58,749 nt of DNA from Cryobacterium frigoriphilum (GTDB lineage Bacteria; Actinomycetota; Actinomycetes; Actinomycetales; Microbacteriaceae): assembly GCF_004403305.1 (NCBI RefSeq), contig NZ_SOHE01000040.1:10679-69427 (forward strand), written 5' to 3'. The notes under the pieces were generated by a model. That model was not told the origin of the DNA. It saw only the letters and a list, made by a program, of their open reading frames with translations, and ran no database searches. Both the position numbers and the translations under genes were made by a program. Below, piece by piece: positions 27,841 through 35,783 of this stretch (position 1 is its first letter; each line of letters opens with the position of its first letter).

Positions 27841-27872
27841 AGAGCGATCACCTTTCGGGGTGTGACAGGCAC
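27837..27872 (-). CDS. Putative 11-codon leaderless leader peptide before the acetyltransferase gene
   Basis: The frame reads VPVTPRKVIAL and stops at TGA 27839-27837, overlapping the acetyltransferase GTG (27840-27838) as GTGA. TATCGT (27884-27879 on the minus strand) ends 6 nt before its GTG, placing the predicted mRNA 5' end on the start codon. The acetyltransferase ribosome site lies inside this frame, so its translation would open or compete with that site. Confidence 0.35.
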   Translation of the reverse strand: MPVTPRKVIAL

Positions 27873-27878
27873 ACTTTG

Positions 27879-27884
27879 ACGATA
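27879..27884 (-). promoter_or_regulatory. -10 element of the acetyltransferase operon
   Basis: TATCGT on the minus strand, 6 nt before a GTG that opens an 11-codon frame. A weak TGATAG lies at the -35 distance. Confidence 0.45.
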
Positions 27885-27941
27885 AATAGTGGGTGTCGAA
27901 CCTATCACGCGGTTCGAGGCGAGCCACGATCCTGCCCTTGC

Positions 27942-27947
27942 TATGCT
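27942..27947 (+). promoter_or_regulatory. -10 element before a leaderless frame upstream of the second DUF6541 gene
   Basis: TATGCT ends 7 nt before the GTG at 27955, the predicted mRNA 5' end. The divergent acetyltransferase promoter lies 58 nt away. Confidence 0.5.
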
Positions 27948-27954
27948 ACATCTC

Positions 27955-28014
27955 GTGCAAATCATGATGTTCACCCCCCAGCCGCCAGCCGACAATTCGA
28001 CGGGGCGCGCGTGA
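27955..28014 (+). CDS. Putative 19-codon leaderless leader peptide coupled to the second DUF6541 gene
   Basis: The frame reads VQIMMFTPQPPADNSTGRA and ends at TGA 28012-28014, overlapping the GTG of the membrane protein gene (28011-28013) as GTGA. With TATGCT 7 nt upstream it is well placed for leaderless translation. The membrane protein GTG itself has no ribosome site, so coupling would explain how it is translated. Confidence 0.4.
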   Translation: MQIMMFTPQPPADNSTGRA

Positions 28015-30008
28015 GCTGGGCGGCAACGGTGCCAGTATTTCTGGTCACCATCGGGCTCCTGTTCGTGCCGGGACTGCTCATCGGTCTTGCTCTCGGTGCG
28101 CGTCGGCTGACTCTGATTGCCCTCGCGCCGGCGTTCACAACGTCGGTGCTCGCCGTGACGGCCCTCGCCAATCAGTTCGTCCCCTTTCGCTGGGGCGTCG
28201 TTCCGGTGCTGGTCACCGCGGTCGTGATCGCCGCCGTCGTGTTCGGGGCCGCCCTGCTGTGGCGTTCCCGGCTCGCCACCCCGGTTGAATCGTCGGGGAC
28301 GAAAACACTGTGGCTTGCCGGAATCGCGGGACTCGTCTTCGCCTTCGTGGCGATCGGGCGCCGTTTCATGGACATCGTCGGTGAGCCGAACCATATCTCC
28401 CAGACGTTCGACAACGTCTTTCACCTGAATGCGATTGCCCACATCATGGATACCGGGCAGGCGTCTCCGCTGCTGATCGGGACCCTGTCGGCCGACGCCG
28501 GCGGAAAGATTGCCTTCTACCCCGACATCTGGCACACCCTGGTGGCCCTGGCCGCGGACCTGTCGGGCGCGACAATCCCGGTCGCGATCACCGTCGTCAA
28601 TATGTCCATCGCCGGCCTCGTCTGGCCGCTCGCCTGCATGTTCCTGGTTCGTCGGATTCTGGGGCCGCGTCCGGTAGCGCTGCTTCTGGCGGGAGTCTTA
28701 TCTGCCGGCTTCGCTGCCTTCCCATACCTCATGATCGACTTCGGTGTTCTCTACCCGAACCTGCTCTCCCTGAGCCTGCTCCCCACTGCCCTGGCCGTTG
28801 TCGTCATGATTGCCCGTATCGGCGCGGCAGGCCGGCTTCCGCTGCCGGCGCTGTGGGTGGCCCTGATCGGAATCCTCCCCGGCATGGCGCTCACCCACCC
28901 GAGTACGCCGATCGCCCTCATCGCGTTCGGCGCGCCCATCGCCGTCGCGGGACTGGTACGTCACTTCCAAGGGCTTCGTCGACTCGGTGCCCGCGCACCG
29001 CGCTACCTTTTCTCCGTGGCGTTGGCGCTCGCCGCGCTCGCCCTGGCCGTTGTCGCCCTGCTCGTGGTGCGCCCGTCGATGCCCGCCGCGTTTTGGCCAC
29101 CGCGCGAATCCATCGCATCCGCCGTGCTGGCCACGGTCAACAACTCGGTCGTGGGTCGTCCGGCTGACTGGGTGATCGCCGCACTGCTGCTTCTCGGCGT
29201 GTGGGCCATGCTGCGAGGCCGCACGCATCGCTGGCTGGTGGGGAGTTTTCTCATCGCCGCTGCCCTCTATGTCATCTGTGCCAGCTTTCCCGTCGGTGTC
29301 TTTCGCTATGGCTTCACCGGCACCTGGTACAGCGACAGCTTTCGACTCGCGGCCCTGATGCCGGTTGTCGTACTTCCGCTCGCCGTGGCGGGGCTGGTAT
29401 GGCTCGTTGACGCCGTCTCGTCGCTGGCCGAACGCCGGTTGGGCAAGAAAACGGACTCGAGAGAAGGGGCACTGCGGCCGCGATCGCGCACGGGCCTCGC
29501 GGCAACCGTTGCCTCCGCCGTCGCGGTCGTCGCGGTGGCCGTGGCCACCCAGACCGGGTCGGCATTGGCCTTCGCCACCGGCGCGGGACAGGACGCCTAC
29601 ACGTTCACGGCCCAGTCCCCGCTGCTGTCGCCCAACGAGGCCACGCTGCTTGACCGCCTCGATGACAACGTGCCGGAGGACGAGCTGGTGGCGGGCAGCC
29701 CCTGGACCGGCGCATCGCTGGTCTATGCCCTGAGTGGTCAGAACGCCCTGCTGCCCGCAATTCTGGGCGACCGGGACGCGAACACGATCATCCTCATGCA
29801 GTCGCTGCGGGACGCCGACACCAATCCCGCCGTCTGCCCGGCACTCGACGCTCTCGATGTGAGCTATGTCCTCGATTTCGGCGAGCAAGAGGTGCACGGC
29901 GCCATCGACCAGATCGGCGGGTTCGCCAACCTGGAGACCTCGTCGGCCGTCGAGCTCGTCGATCGCGAGGGCACCGCGAGCCTATACCGCGTGACCGCGT
30001 GCGATTGA
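28011..30008 (+). CDS. DUF6541-type polytopic membrane protein, paralogue of the gene at 19217
   Basis: A 665-aa protein of the same length and layout as the 19.2-21.2 kb protein, with D134 and H138 at identical positions in QTFDNVFHLNAIAHIM, then FYPDIWHTL and FGVLYPNLL. About 13 membrane segments are followed by an extracytoplasmic end domain with YVLDFG. GT-C-like catalysis on a lipid-linked sugar is an inference from the D-x2-FH pattern. The GTG at 28011 is the start consistent with the paralogue; it lacks a ribosome site but overlaps the stop of an upstream short frame. Confidence 0.75.
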   Translation: MSWAATVPVFLVTIGLLFVPGLLIGLALGARRLTLIALAPAFTTSVLAVTALANQFVPFRWGVVPVLVTAVVIAAVVFGAALLWRSRLATPVESSGTKTLWLAGIAGLVFAFVAIGRRFMDIVGEPNHISQTFDNVFHLNAIAHIMDTGQASPLLIGTLSADAGGKIAFYPDIWHTLVALAADLSGATIPVAITVVNMSIAGLVWPLACMFLVRRILGPRPVALLLAGVLSAGFAAFPYLMIDFGVLYPNLLSLSLLPTALAVVVMIARIGAAGRLPLPALWVALIGILPGMALTHPSTPIALIAFGAPIAVAGLVRHFQGLRRLGARAPRYLFSVALALAALALAVVALLVVRPSMPAAFWPPRESIASAVLATVNNSVVGRPADWVIAALLLLGVWAMLRGRTHRWLVGSFLIAAALYVICASFPVGVFRYGFTGTWYSDSFRLAALMPVVVLPLAVAGLVWLVDAVSSLAERRLGKKTDSREGALRPRSRTGLAATVASAVAVVAVAVATQTGSALAFATGAGQDAYTFTAQSPLLSPNEATLLDRLDDNVPEDELVAGSPWTGASLVYALSGQNALLPAILGDRDANTIILMQSLRDADTNPAVCPALDALDVSYVLDFGEQEVHGAIDQIGGFANLETSSAVELVDREGTASLYRVTACD

Positions 30009-30062
30009 TCCCGGGTGATGCGACCGCAGCGCGCGGCAAGCCGAGACCTCTGGCCTCTTTGT

Positions 30063-30068
30063 TAGGAT
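30063..30068 (+). promoter_or_regulatory. -10 element for a near-leaderless GT2 transcript
   Basis: TAGGAT lies 8 nt before the ATG at 30077. No ribosome site is present in between, so translation would start at or within 1-2 nt of the mRNA 5' end. Confidence 0.5.
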
Positions 30069-30076
30069 CATAAGTT

Positions 30077-30814
30077 ATGCAGTCCCGTCTATTGAGCACC
30101 CTGATCGTGATGCCGGCCTGGAACGAGGAAGAGTCCGTGGCGGATGTCGTCGCGGAGGTCTTTCGCAGCCTCCCCGGAGTGCACTGCCTGGTTGTGGATG
30201 ACGGCTCGACGGACCGAACCGCCGTCGTCGCGCGTGCGGCCGGAGCGACGGTCGCGACCCTCGCGGTGAACCTCGGTGTCGGCGGTGCCATGCGGGTTGG
30301 CTTTCGCTACGCCCTCGAGAACGGTTTCGACTACGTGGTTCAGGTCGACTCAGACGGCCAGCACGACCCACAATCGGTGATCAGCCTGCTGCAGGCCCTG
30401 GACGACGCCGACGTCGTGCTCGGAGCACGCTTTGCTGGTGCCGGAAGCTACCGGGTGACGGGGCCGCGACGCTGGGCCATGGTCGCTCTCGCCGGGGTGA
30501 TCAGTCGCCTCGCGCACACTACCCTGACCGACACGACCTCGGGATTCCGGGCCAGCGGCCCGCGAGCGGTTCGCCTGTTCGCCGCGCACTACCCCGCCGA
30601 GTATCTGGGAGACACGATCGAATCGCTCGTCATCGCTGCCCGAGCGGGCTGCGTCATCCGTCAGGTACCCGTTGTCATGCGTGAGCGCAGCGGCGGCGTG
30701 CCCTCGCACGACCCCGTGAAGGCGGCAATCTATCTGGGGCGCGCCGGCATGGCGTTGCTGCTGGCGCTGATGAGGCCTCGAATAGTGCTGGCCAGAGGGG
30801 AGGCGACGTCATGA
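30077..30814 (+). CDS. Glycosyltransferase family 2 (DPM1/GtrB-like)
   Basis: A 245-aa GT-A enzyme. LIVMPAWNEEESVADVV, VVDDGSTDRTAVVA, NLGVGGAMRVGF, VVQVDSDGQHDPQ (DxD) and TDTTSGFRASGPRAV are all typical of polyprenyl-phosphate glycosyltransferases. It has no C-terminal membrane anchor; instead the next gene, overlapping by ATGA, encodes a DUF2304 membrane protein. This pair occurs in many actinobacterial polysaccharide loci and probably makes a polyprenyl-phospho-sugar donor for an extracytoplasmic GT-C enzyme. Confidence 0.9.
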   Translation: MQSRLLSTLIVMPAWNEEESVADVVAEVFRSLPGVHCLVVDDGSTDRTAVVARAAGATVATLAVNLGVGGAMRVGFRYALENGFDYVVQVDSDGQHDPQSVISLLQALDDADVVLGARFAGAGSYRVTGPRRWAMVALAGVISRLAHTTLTDTTSGFRASGPRAVRLFAAHYPAEYLGDTIESLVIAARAGCVIRQVPVVMRERSGGVPSHDPVKAAIYLGRAGMALLLALMRPRIVLARGEATS

Positions 30815-31260
30815 CGCTCGCATCGTACCTGTTCGGAATCGTCGCCGCGGTTCTCATCTTTGTCGTCGTCATCGAGATGCTGCGTCGACACCAGCTGCGC
30901 GAGCGGCACGCGACCTGGTGGCTCATTGCGGGCACGCTCGCGCTCGTCGGCAGCGTATTTCCGGTCACCGTCACCTGGGCGTCGCGAATCGTCGGCGTTG
31001 AGCTGCCGGTCAACCTGGTCTTCTTCGTGAGTCTGATCATTCTCTTTCTCGTCTGCCTGCAACAGAGTGCCGAGCTGACGAGTCTGGAAGCCAAGACCCG
31101 TACCCTGGTCGAGGTCGTCGCCATGCAGGACCTGCGAATCCGGGCGTTGGAGGCCGCGTCTGCTTCGGGGTCCGCCGCGCCGGCCGCGCGCTCGGACCAC
31201 ACGGAGCGCACCGAGCAGCCCCGACCGGCACAGCCCGGCCAGCTCCCCGAAGCCGGTTAG
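30811..31260 (+). CDS. DUF2304-type small membrane protein
   Basis: A 149-aa protein with three hydrophobic helices (YLFGIVAAVLIFVVVIEML, TWWLIAGTLALVGSVFPVTV, LVFFVSLIILFLVCLQQSA) and a helical, probably coiled-coil region (SLEAKTRTLVEVVAMQDLRI). A low-complexity tail ends it. Layout and position after a soluble DPM1-like GT2 match DUF2304. It probably anchors that enzyme at the membrane. The start overlaps the GT2 stop (ATGA). Its stop overlaps the stop of the convergent GT4 by 4 nt. Confidence 0.85.
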   Translation: MTLASYLFGIVAAVLIFVVVIEMLRRHQLRERHATWWLIAGTLALVGSVFPVTVTWASRIVGVELPVNLVFFVSLIILFLVCLQQSAELTSLEAKTRTLVEVVAMQDLRIRALEAASASGSAAPAARSDHTERTEQPRPAQPGQLPEAG

Positions 31261-32450
31261 GCGCGCGGAGACCTGGTCGACGCCGATTCCACGAGGCTGA
31301 GGTACTGGGCGGCTCTCTGCGGCCACGACCACTGACCCAGCAGGCTCGCGGGATAAGCCGCCGCCGGGTACTGCAGGGCCGCGAGCATCGCATCAGCCAG
31401 GTCCTGTGCCGCGCGAGTGCGTACGATCCGAACCGGGGCGCCCTCGGCGAAGAGCTTGGCTGCGCCCGGCACATCGAATGTCACAATCTGGCAGCCGCCG
31501 GCCAGAGCCTCCAGCAGTGTCGTCTGAAATCCCTCGGCGAGGGTCGTCGGGTTCACGAGAATCGCGCCGGTGAGAAAGTCGCGCACCTCCCCGGCGTTGA
31601 CGTAGCCGTGCGTGCGAGCGATCTGGGTCAGGCCGAGCTCGGTGATCCGGCGCTTCACCGCGGGCATGTCAGCCCCGTCGCCGAGAATGTCGACGGTGAA
31701 GGGTCGGGCATCGCCGCTCGCGGCGAGCAGCGCGCACGCATCCAGCAGCCGGTCCCAGCCCTTGCCGGGAACCAGGCGCCCGACGAAGACGAACCGCCGT
31801 GTCGGCGTGACCTCGGCGGGCGGTGCCGGACGGTCGTCGAGCGTGATCGCGTTGTAGAAAAGTTCGGCTTTCACGCCCGCGAGGCGTTCAACGAAGGCGA
31901 CGACCTGCTCCGACACGCCGAGCACTCTGGTCGCCCCCCGCAGGGTTCGCCGCCCCAGGGTAATGTCCACGGCGCGACTCGCGATCGCGATGACGGGGGA
32001 GACCCCGCGCACGAAGTCCGAGCCGTGTTCGGTGTGAATTACCGGCACGTTGAGGCCGCGTCCGACGCGAAGTCCCACCCATGACATGGGGAAGAACCGG
32101 GTGTGGGTCGATACCGCTGTGACCCCGGCCTGCCGGAAGAGGCGAACCAGCCGACGTGAGGTTCCGAAGGCGGGAAACGACATGACAGAGGCGATCGGAA
32201 AGTGGCGTCGCATCCGGTGCACCGAGATGCCGTTTTCGATGCCGTGCTCCGCCAGCTCGGCGAGAGTGATCACGGTGACGCGGTGGCCCTGACGGATGAC
32301 CTCATCGGCGAGATCGGAGATGTGCCGTTCGATGCCTCCCACCCGTGGCGGGAAGCTGTTCACAATGAAGAGGATGTGTTGGGGCGTGAGGTCTTTGGGC
32401 AGTACGTGCACGGTCGGTTCTACTCCCGGTGTTTGGCGTATGGCATCCAC
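31257..32450 (-). CDS. Glycosyltransferase family 4
   Basis: A 397-aa GT-B enzyme. HILFIVNSFPPRVGGIERHI is the classic opening (PPRVGGIERH), with RFVFVGRLVPGKGWDRLLDA and EGFQTTLLEALAGGCQIVTF as the C-terminal donor-binding region. The sugar is unknown. The GTG at 32450 gives 23 residues before the first strand; a GTG at residue 15 with GGGAG upstream is a shorter alternative. The upstream region has a LacI-type dyad next to its -10, so this gene may be conditionally expressed. Confidence 0.88.
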   Translation of the reverse strand: MDAIRQTPGVEPTVHVLPKDLTPQHILFIVNSFPPRVGGIERHISDLADEVIRQGHRVTVITLAELAEHGIENGISVHRMRRHFPIASVMSFPAFGTSRRLVRLFRQAGVTAVSTHTRFFPMSWVGLRVGRGLNVPVIHTEHGSDFVRGVSPVIAIASRAVDITLGRRTLRGATRVLGVSEQVVAFVERLAGVKAELFYNAITLDDRPAPPAEVTPTRRFVFVGRLVPGKGWDRLLDACALLAASGDARPFTVDILGDGADMPAVKRRITELGLTQIARTHGYVNAGEVRDFLTGAILVNPTTLAEGFQTTLLEALAGGCQIVTFDVPGAAKLFAEGAPVRIVRTRAAQDLADAMLAALQYPAAAYPASLLGQWSWPQRAAQYLSLVESASTRSPRA

Positions 32451-32471
32451 GAGGATTGAATAGGTCCTGGC

Positions 32472-32490
32472 ATCGTAGTGAAACGCTTAC
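32472..32490 (-). promoter_or_regulatory. LacI-type dyad beside a -10 box
   Basis: On the minus strand GTAAGCGTTTCAC (32490-32478) directly abuts TACGAT (32477-32472), a -10 for the GT4 gene. The half-sites around a central CG fit LacI/GalR operators. No LacI-family gene is in the window. Confidence 0.4.
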
Positions 32491-32579
32491 GGATCCAGCG
32501 GTGCCAGTATACGGGGCGTGACGGCCGCCACGTCGTCGGTTAGCCTTGTCCACGTCGTCTCAACAGAAGGAAAGATTCA

Positions 32580-33365
32580 GTGCGCGGTGTCAGCGTGATC
32601 CTCCCGACCGTCCGACTCGACGCATGGCTGGACGAGGCGGTCTGGTCGATTTTGGGTAATACCGGCGTTGACGTCGACCTCGTGGTCGTACACGACGGGG
32701 TCGTACCGGATCGCACCCTGAGGTGGGCCACGGATCCCCGGGTTCAGCTCGTGCACCACCCCGAACGCCTGGGACAGACCCGCGGCATGATGAGCGGACT
32801 CGCGGTCGCGCGTCACGATCTCATTGCCAGACTCGACGCCGATGACCTGTCGTCCGGCACCAGACTGAGCCGCCAGGCGGCGTACCTCGACGCCCATCCC
32901 GAGACCGTTGCGGTTGGCTCCCGGGTCATGCGCATCGATAACGCCGGAGTCGACGGCAAGGAGATGGTGTTTCCGGCCGGGGCGGACATCCGCTCTCATC
33001 TGCTGTTCGCGAACGTCGTGGCGCACTCCTCGCTGATGTTCCGGCGAGACGTCGGCCGCACAGTGGGCGGTTACGACCCCACGCTGCGGCAGATGGAGGA
33101 CTACGACTTCATCCTGCGGCTCGCCGCGGTGGGCCCGATCGCGAACCTCGACGAACTCCTGACCCGGTATCGGGTGCACCCGCAGCAGACCAGTCGTGGT
33201 GCGCCGCCGTGCGGGCACCACATCGATCAGGTGATGCGTGGTCGAGTCGCCCTTCGCCGCGCGCTGAAGGCCCCGCTGCTGGCGTCGACGATCAAGAACC
33301 TCGTGTGGCGGGCCGTGCAGTTCGCGCGGTACTACCGAGTCATTCGCCCGGGCTACGAACGCTAG
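32580..33365 (+). CDS. Glycosyltransferase family 2
   Basis: A 261-aa GT-A enzyme beginning VRGVSVILPTVRLDAWLDEA. ARLDADDLSSGTRL carries the DxD, and GGYDPTLRQMEDYDFILRLA is the ED motif on the acceptor side. HRVHPQQTS-type end blocks are present. The GTG start has AGAAGGAAAG about 6 nt upstream and a TAGCCT -10 about 35 nt upstream. It probably adds one sugar of the repeat unit; specificity cannot be read. The GT11 gene follows after 36 nt in the same direction. Confidence 0.88.
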   Translation: MRGVSVILPTVRLDAWLDEAVWSILGNTGVDVDLVVVHDGVVPDRTLRWATDPRVQLVHHPERLGQTRGMMSGLAVARHDLIARLDADDLSSGTRLSRQAAYLDAHPETVAVGSRVMRIDNAGVDGKEMVFPAGADIRSHLLFANVVAHSSLMFRRDVGRTVGGYDPTLRQMEDYDFILRLAAVGPIANLDELLTRYRVHPQQTSRGAPPCGHHIDQVMRGRVALRRALKAPLLASTIKNLVWRAVQFARYYRVIRPGYER

Positions 33366-33401
33366 GCGCGGGGCGCGGCGGGAGCGTGGGAGACTGAACC
33401 A

Positions 33402-34319
33402 ATGAATCCTCCCCTTGACATGAGTGATGGTATCTGCGCCTACCTGCAGGGGGGAATGGGCAACCAACTCTTCATCGTCGCCGCGGCCTGGGAGCAGGCC
33501 GACCGGCTGGGTTGCCCCCTCTACATCGACGGGTCCCGCTTTCTCGCTGCCGACCCGATCGAATTTGCCAAGGAAACACCGCGCCACTTCGACCTGGGCA
33601 CCCTGGCGCTGCCGGGAACCGTCGTGGCAGAGAATTCTCCGTGGTTCAAGAACTCGCCCCGCCGTCCGCGCGTCATCCGTCGACCGGCACGGGCCTCGCA
33701 CCGGTTGGCCGTCTACCGGCAGCCGTCTTTTGGATTCGACCCCGCCGTCAACGACGTGACGGTTGGCACCACACTCCTGGGGTACTTCCAATCGCCGAAG
33801 TACTTTCCGACGGTCGCCGATCGGGTCAACCAGATGATCTGGGATGCCCCGGTGACCGACGTTGATCAGATGGAACTGGACAGGATTCGGGAGCACCCGC
33901 GGCTCACCGTGCACATGCGGCGCGGCGACTACCTCGACGCGGCGACGCGCGCGCATCACGGTGTCGCCTCGGCCGAGTACTTCACCCGGGCGCTGCAACT
34001 CTGTGATCGGCTGGTGCCGGGTACCGAGGCCCTGGTCTTCTCGGACAGCCCCGACGTGGCCGCCGAGGAACTGGGCTCACGCCCCGGAGTGACTTTCTTC
34101 GACGGGCTCGAGACGATGGGCACCCTCACGACGCTGAAGGCCATGGCGCTGGGTCACGGTTTCATCATGAGCAATTCCTCGTTCAGCTGGTGGGCAGCGT
34201 GGATGATGTCCCGCCTCTCGGACGGACCCGTTATCGGTCCGCGCCCCTGGGAGGCCTCGGGGGAGAGCGCGAACGATCTGTTGCTGGCTCACTGGATGAC
34301 TCTGGACGCCCGCGCCTGA
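33402..34319 (+). CDS. Alpha-1,2-fucosyltransferase-like enzyme (GT11)
   Basis: A 305-aa GT11-family protein. The three family blocks are present: GGMGNQLFIVAAAWEQA near the N-terminus, VHMRRGDYLD (the HxRRxDY motif that binds GDP-fucose), and GFIMSNSSFSWWAAWM near the C-terminus. Such enzymes add L-fucose to galactose; the donor here could also be another GDP-sugar. No GDP-fucose synthesis genes are in the window, though manA is. GGGAG lies 10 nt upstream of the ATG. Confidence 0.9.
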   Translation: MNPPLDMSDGICAYLQGGMGNQLFIVAAAWEQADRLGCPLYIDGSRFLAADPIEFAKETPRHFDLGTLALPGTVVAENSPWFKNSPRRPRVIRRPARASHRLAVYRQPSFGFDPAVNDVTVGTTLLGYFQSPKYFPTVADRVNQMIWDAPVTDVDQMELDRIREHPRLTVHMRRGDYLDAATRAHHGVASAEYFTRALQLCDRLVPGTEALVFSDSPDVAAEELGSRPGVTFFDGLETMGTLTTLKAMALGHGFIMSNSSFSWWAAWMMSRLSDGPVIGPRPWEASGESANDLLLAHWMTLDARA

Positions 34320-34363
34320 CACCCGATTGCCGCGGGCGGAATGCGCAGGGACTGCGAATGCTC

Positions 34364-34383
34364 ACCCTGTAACGTGTCAGGGT
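34364..34383 (+). terminator. Short inverted repeat after the GT11 gene
   Basis: ACCCTG (34364-34369) and CAGGGT (34378-34383) flank an 8-nt loop, 45 nt after the GT11 stop and 60 nt before the flippase start. It may be a weak terminator or a regulatory dyad for the flippase gene. Confidence 0.35.
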
Positions 34384-34443
34384 AGCGATTCCTGACCGCC
34401 ATCGCATTATTCCCAGAGACGTTGTGGACGGATTCGTACCCAG

Positions 34444-35703
34444 ATGAAACAGAATGCCAAGACCACCTCGTGGGCTCAGATGACGACGTGGCTGTTGTCC
34501 GCGAACATTCTGCGCAACGTGGGCCTGATCGTCGTGCTGGTCGTGCTGGCACGGTTGACCTCGGCCGAAACCGTGGGCCGGTACGCTCTCGCTCTCGCGA
34601 TCACGACTCCGATCTTCGTTCTGGCCCAGATGGGCCTCAAGGGCGTTTACCTCACGATGCATCACGACTACCGCTTTCGGTCATACGCACTCGTTCAGCT
34701 GGTCATGGTTGCGGCGGCGGTCATCGTCAGCGTTGGTGTGGCCTTGGTCTTCAACCGCGATCTCATCGTGACGGTCACCCTCGTGGCGGTCATCAAGGTC
34801 GCTGACTCACTCTCCGAATTCTTCTCGGCACCGCTGCAGAAATACGACGCGGCGCGACGAATCTTCTGGGCCTACCTGACGAGCGCCGTGCTGGGCAGCG
34901 CCGTGACCGGCGTGGCGCTGGCCCTGACGCGCGACCTGGACGTTGCGCTGGCCGGGCTGGCCGCAACGTCGCTTTTCGTGGCGATTTTTCTCATGGGGTT
35001 TCCGGCCCGCCGCCTCGTGCGCGGCCGTGAGGGAGATGCTCACGCGCTCCTGGCACCGGCTCAGGACCGTCGACGAATACTGCGAGCCGGCCTTCCCATG
35101 GGCGTGGCGGGAGCAATCCTGGCGCTTGTTTCGTCGATGCCGCAATACTTCCTTGCCCGGGATCACGGCGAGGGCGTCGTCGGCTACTTTGTGGTGCTGC
35201 TCTACGTCTTCGCCATCGTTGATATCTTCTCGGGGACCCTGACCCAGGCCTGGATTCCCAAGGCGCGCCTGGCCCTGGAGAATACTGACGGCGACCACTT
35301 TCGTTTTCTGCGCAGCACGCTCGTCACGACGGGCTGGTGGTCGCTCGTGCTCATGCCGCTCGCCATCATCGGCCTGGTCATCGTGTCGTTGTTGCTGCCG
35401 ATCGTATTCGGACCGGAGTACGTTCTGTCGTTCGCGGTTGCGCTGCCGCTTTTCGTGGGTATCGTTGTGTTGCCTTCGACGCACTTCGGTGGAACCGCCG
35501 TCGCCGTGCAGAACTTCTACGTGCACGGAATCACGCTGAGCATCGGGTCGGCTCTCGTCTCCCTGATCGCGTGCAGCGTCTTGATTCCCGGATTCAGTGC
35601 GGCCGGAGCGTTGTGGGCAATTTCTCTCGCCTACGCTGCGCGCGGCGTCTTCGCGTTCGTGATTCTGTACCTTCGCGCGCGCTCGCTCGCATCCGCGCGC
35701 TGA
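34444..35703 (+). CDS. Polysaccharide flippase/oligosaccharide transporter
   Basis: A 419-aa membrane protein with about 12 segments in Wzx layout. QMTTWLLSANILRNVGLIVV then LVVLARLTSAETVGRYALAL is the N-terminal helix pair with the usual charged loop. It is clearly distinct from the flippase at 21415. No ribosome site precedes the ATG, but a 7-codon frame from GTG 34424 ends on it as ATGA, so coupling is possible. It follows the GT11 gene and precedes galE. Confidence 0.85.
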   Translation: MKQNAKTTSWAQMTTWLLSANILRNVGLIVVLVVLARLTSAETVGRYALALAITTPIFVLAQMGLKGVYLTMHHDYRFRSYALVQLVMVAAAVIVSVGVALVFNRDLIVTVTLVAVIKVADSLSEFFSAPLQKYDAARRIFWAYLTSAVLGSAVTGVALALTRDLDVALAGLAATSLFVAIFLMGFPARRLVRGREGDAHALLAPAQDRRRILRAGLPMGVAGAILALVSSMPQYFLARDHGEGVVGYFVVLLYVFAIVDIFSGTLTQAWIPKARLALENTDGDHFRFLRSTLVTTGWWSLVLMPLAIIGLVIVSLLLPIVFGPEYVLSFAVALPLFVGIVVLPSTHFGGTAVAVQNFYVHGITLSIGSALVSLIACSVLIPGFSAAGALWAISLAYAARGVFAFVILYLRARSLASAR

Positions 35704-35725
35704 CGCGGCCGTCAGGTCGGAGTCT

Positions 35726-35779
35726 GCCGTCGTGCCTGGGGCCGCCGTCGTGCCTGAGTTCGCCGTCGTGACAGACTGA
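35726..35779 (+). repeat. Three 18-bp direct repeats immediately upstream of galE
   Basis: GCCGTCGTG recurs at 35726, 35744 and 35762, an exact 18-bp period, and the first two copies share GCCGTCGTGCCTG. The array ends 4 nt before the galE ATG and so must be in its 5' leader or promoter. Confidence 0.8.
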
Positions 35780-35783
35780 CGGG

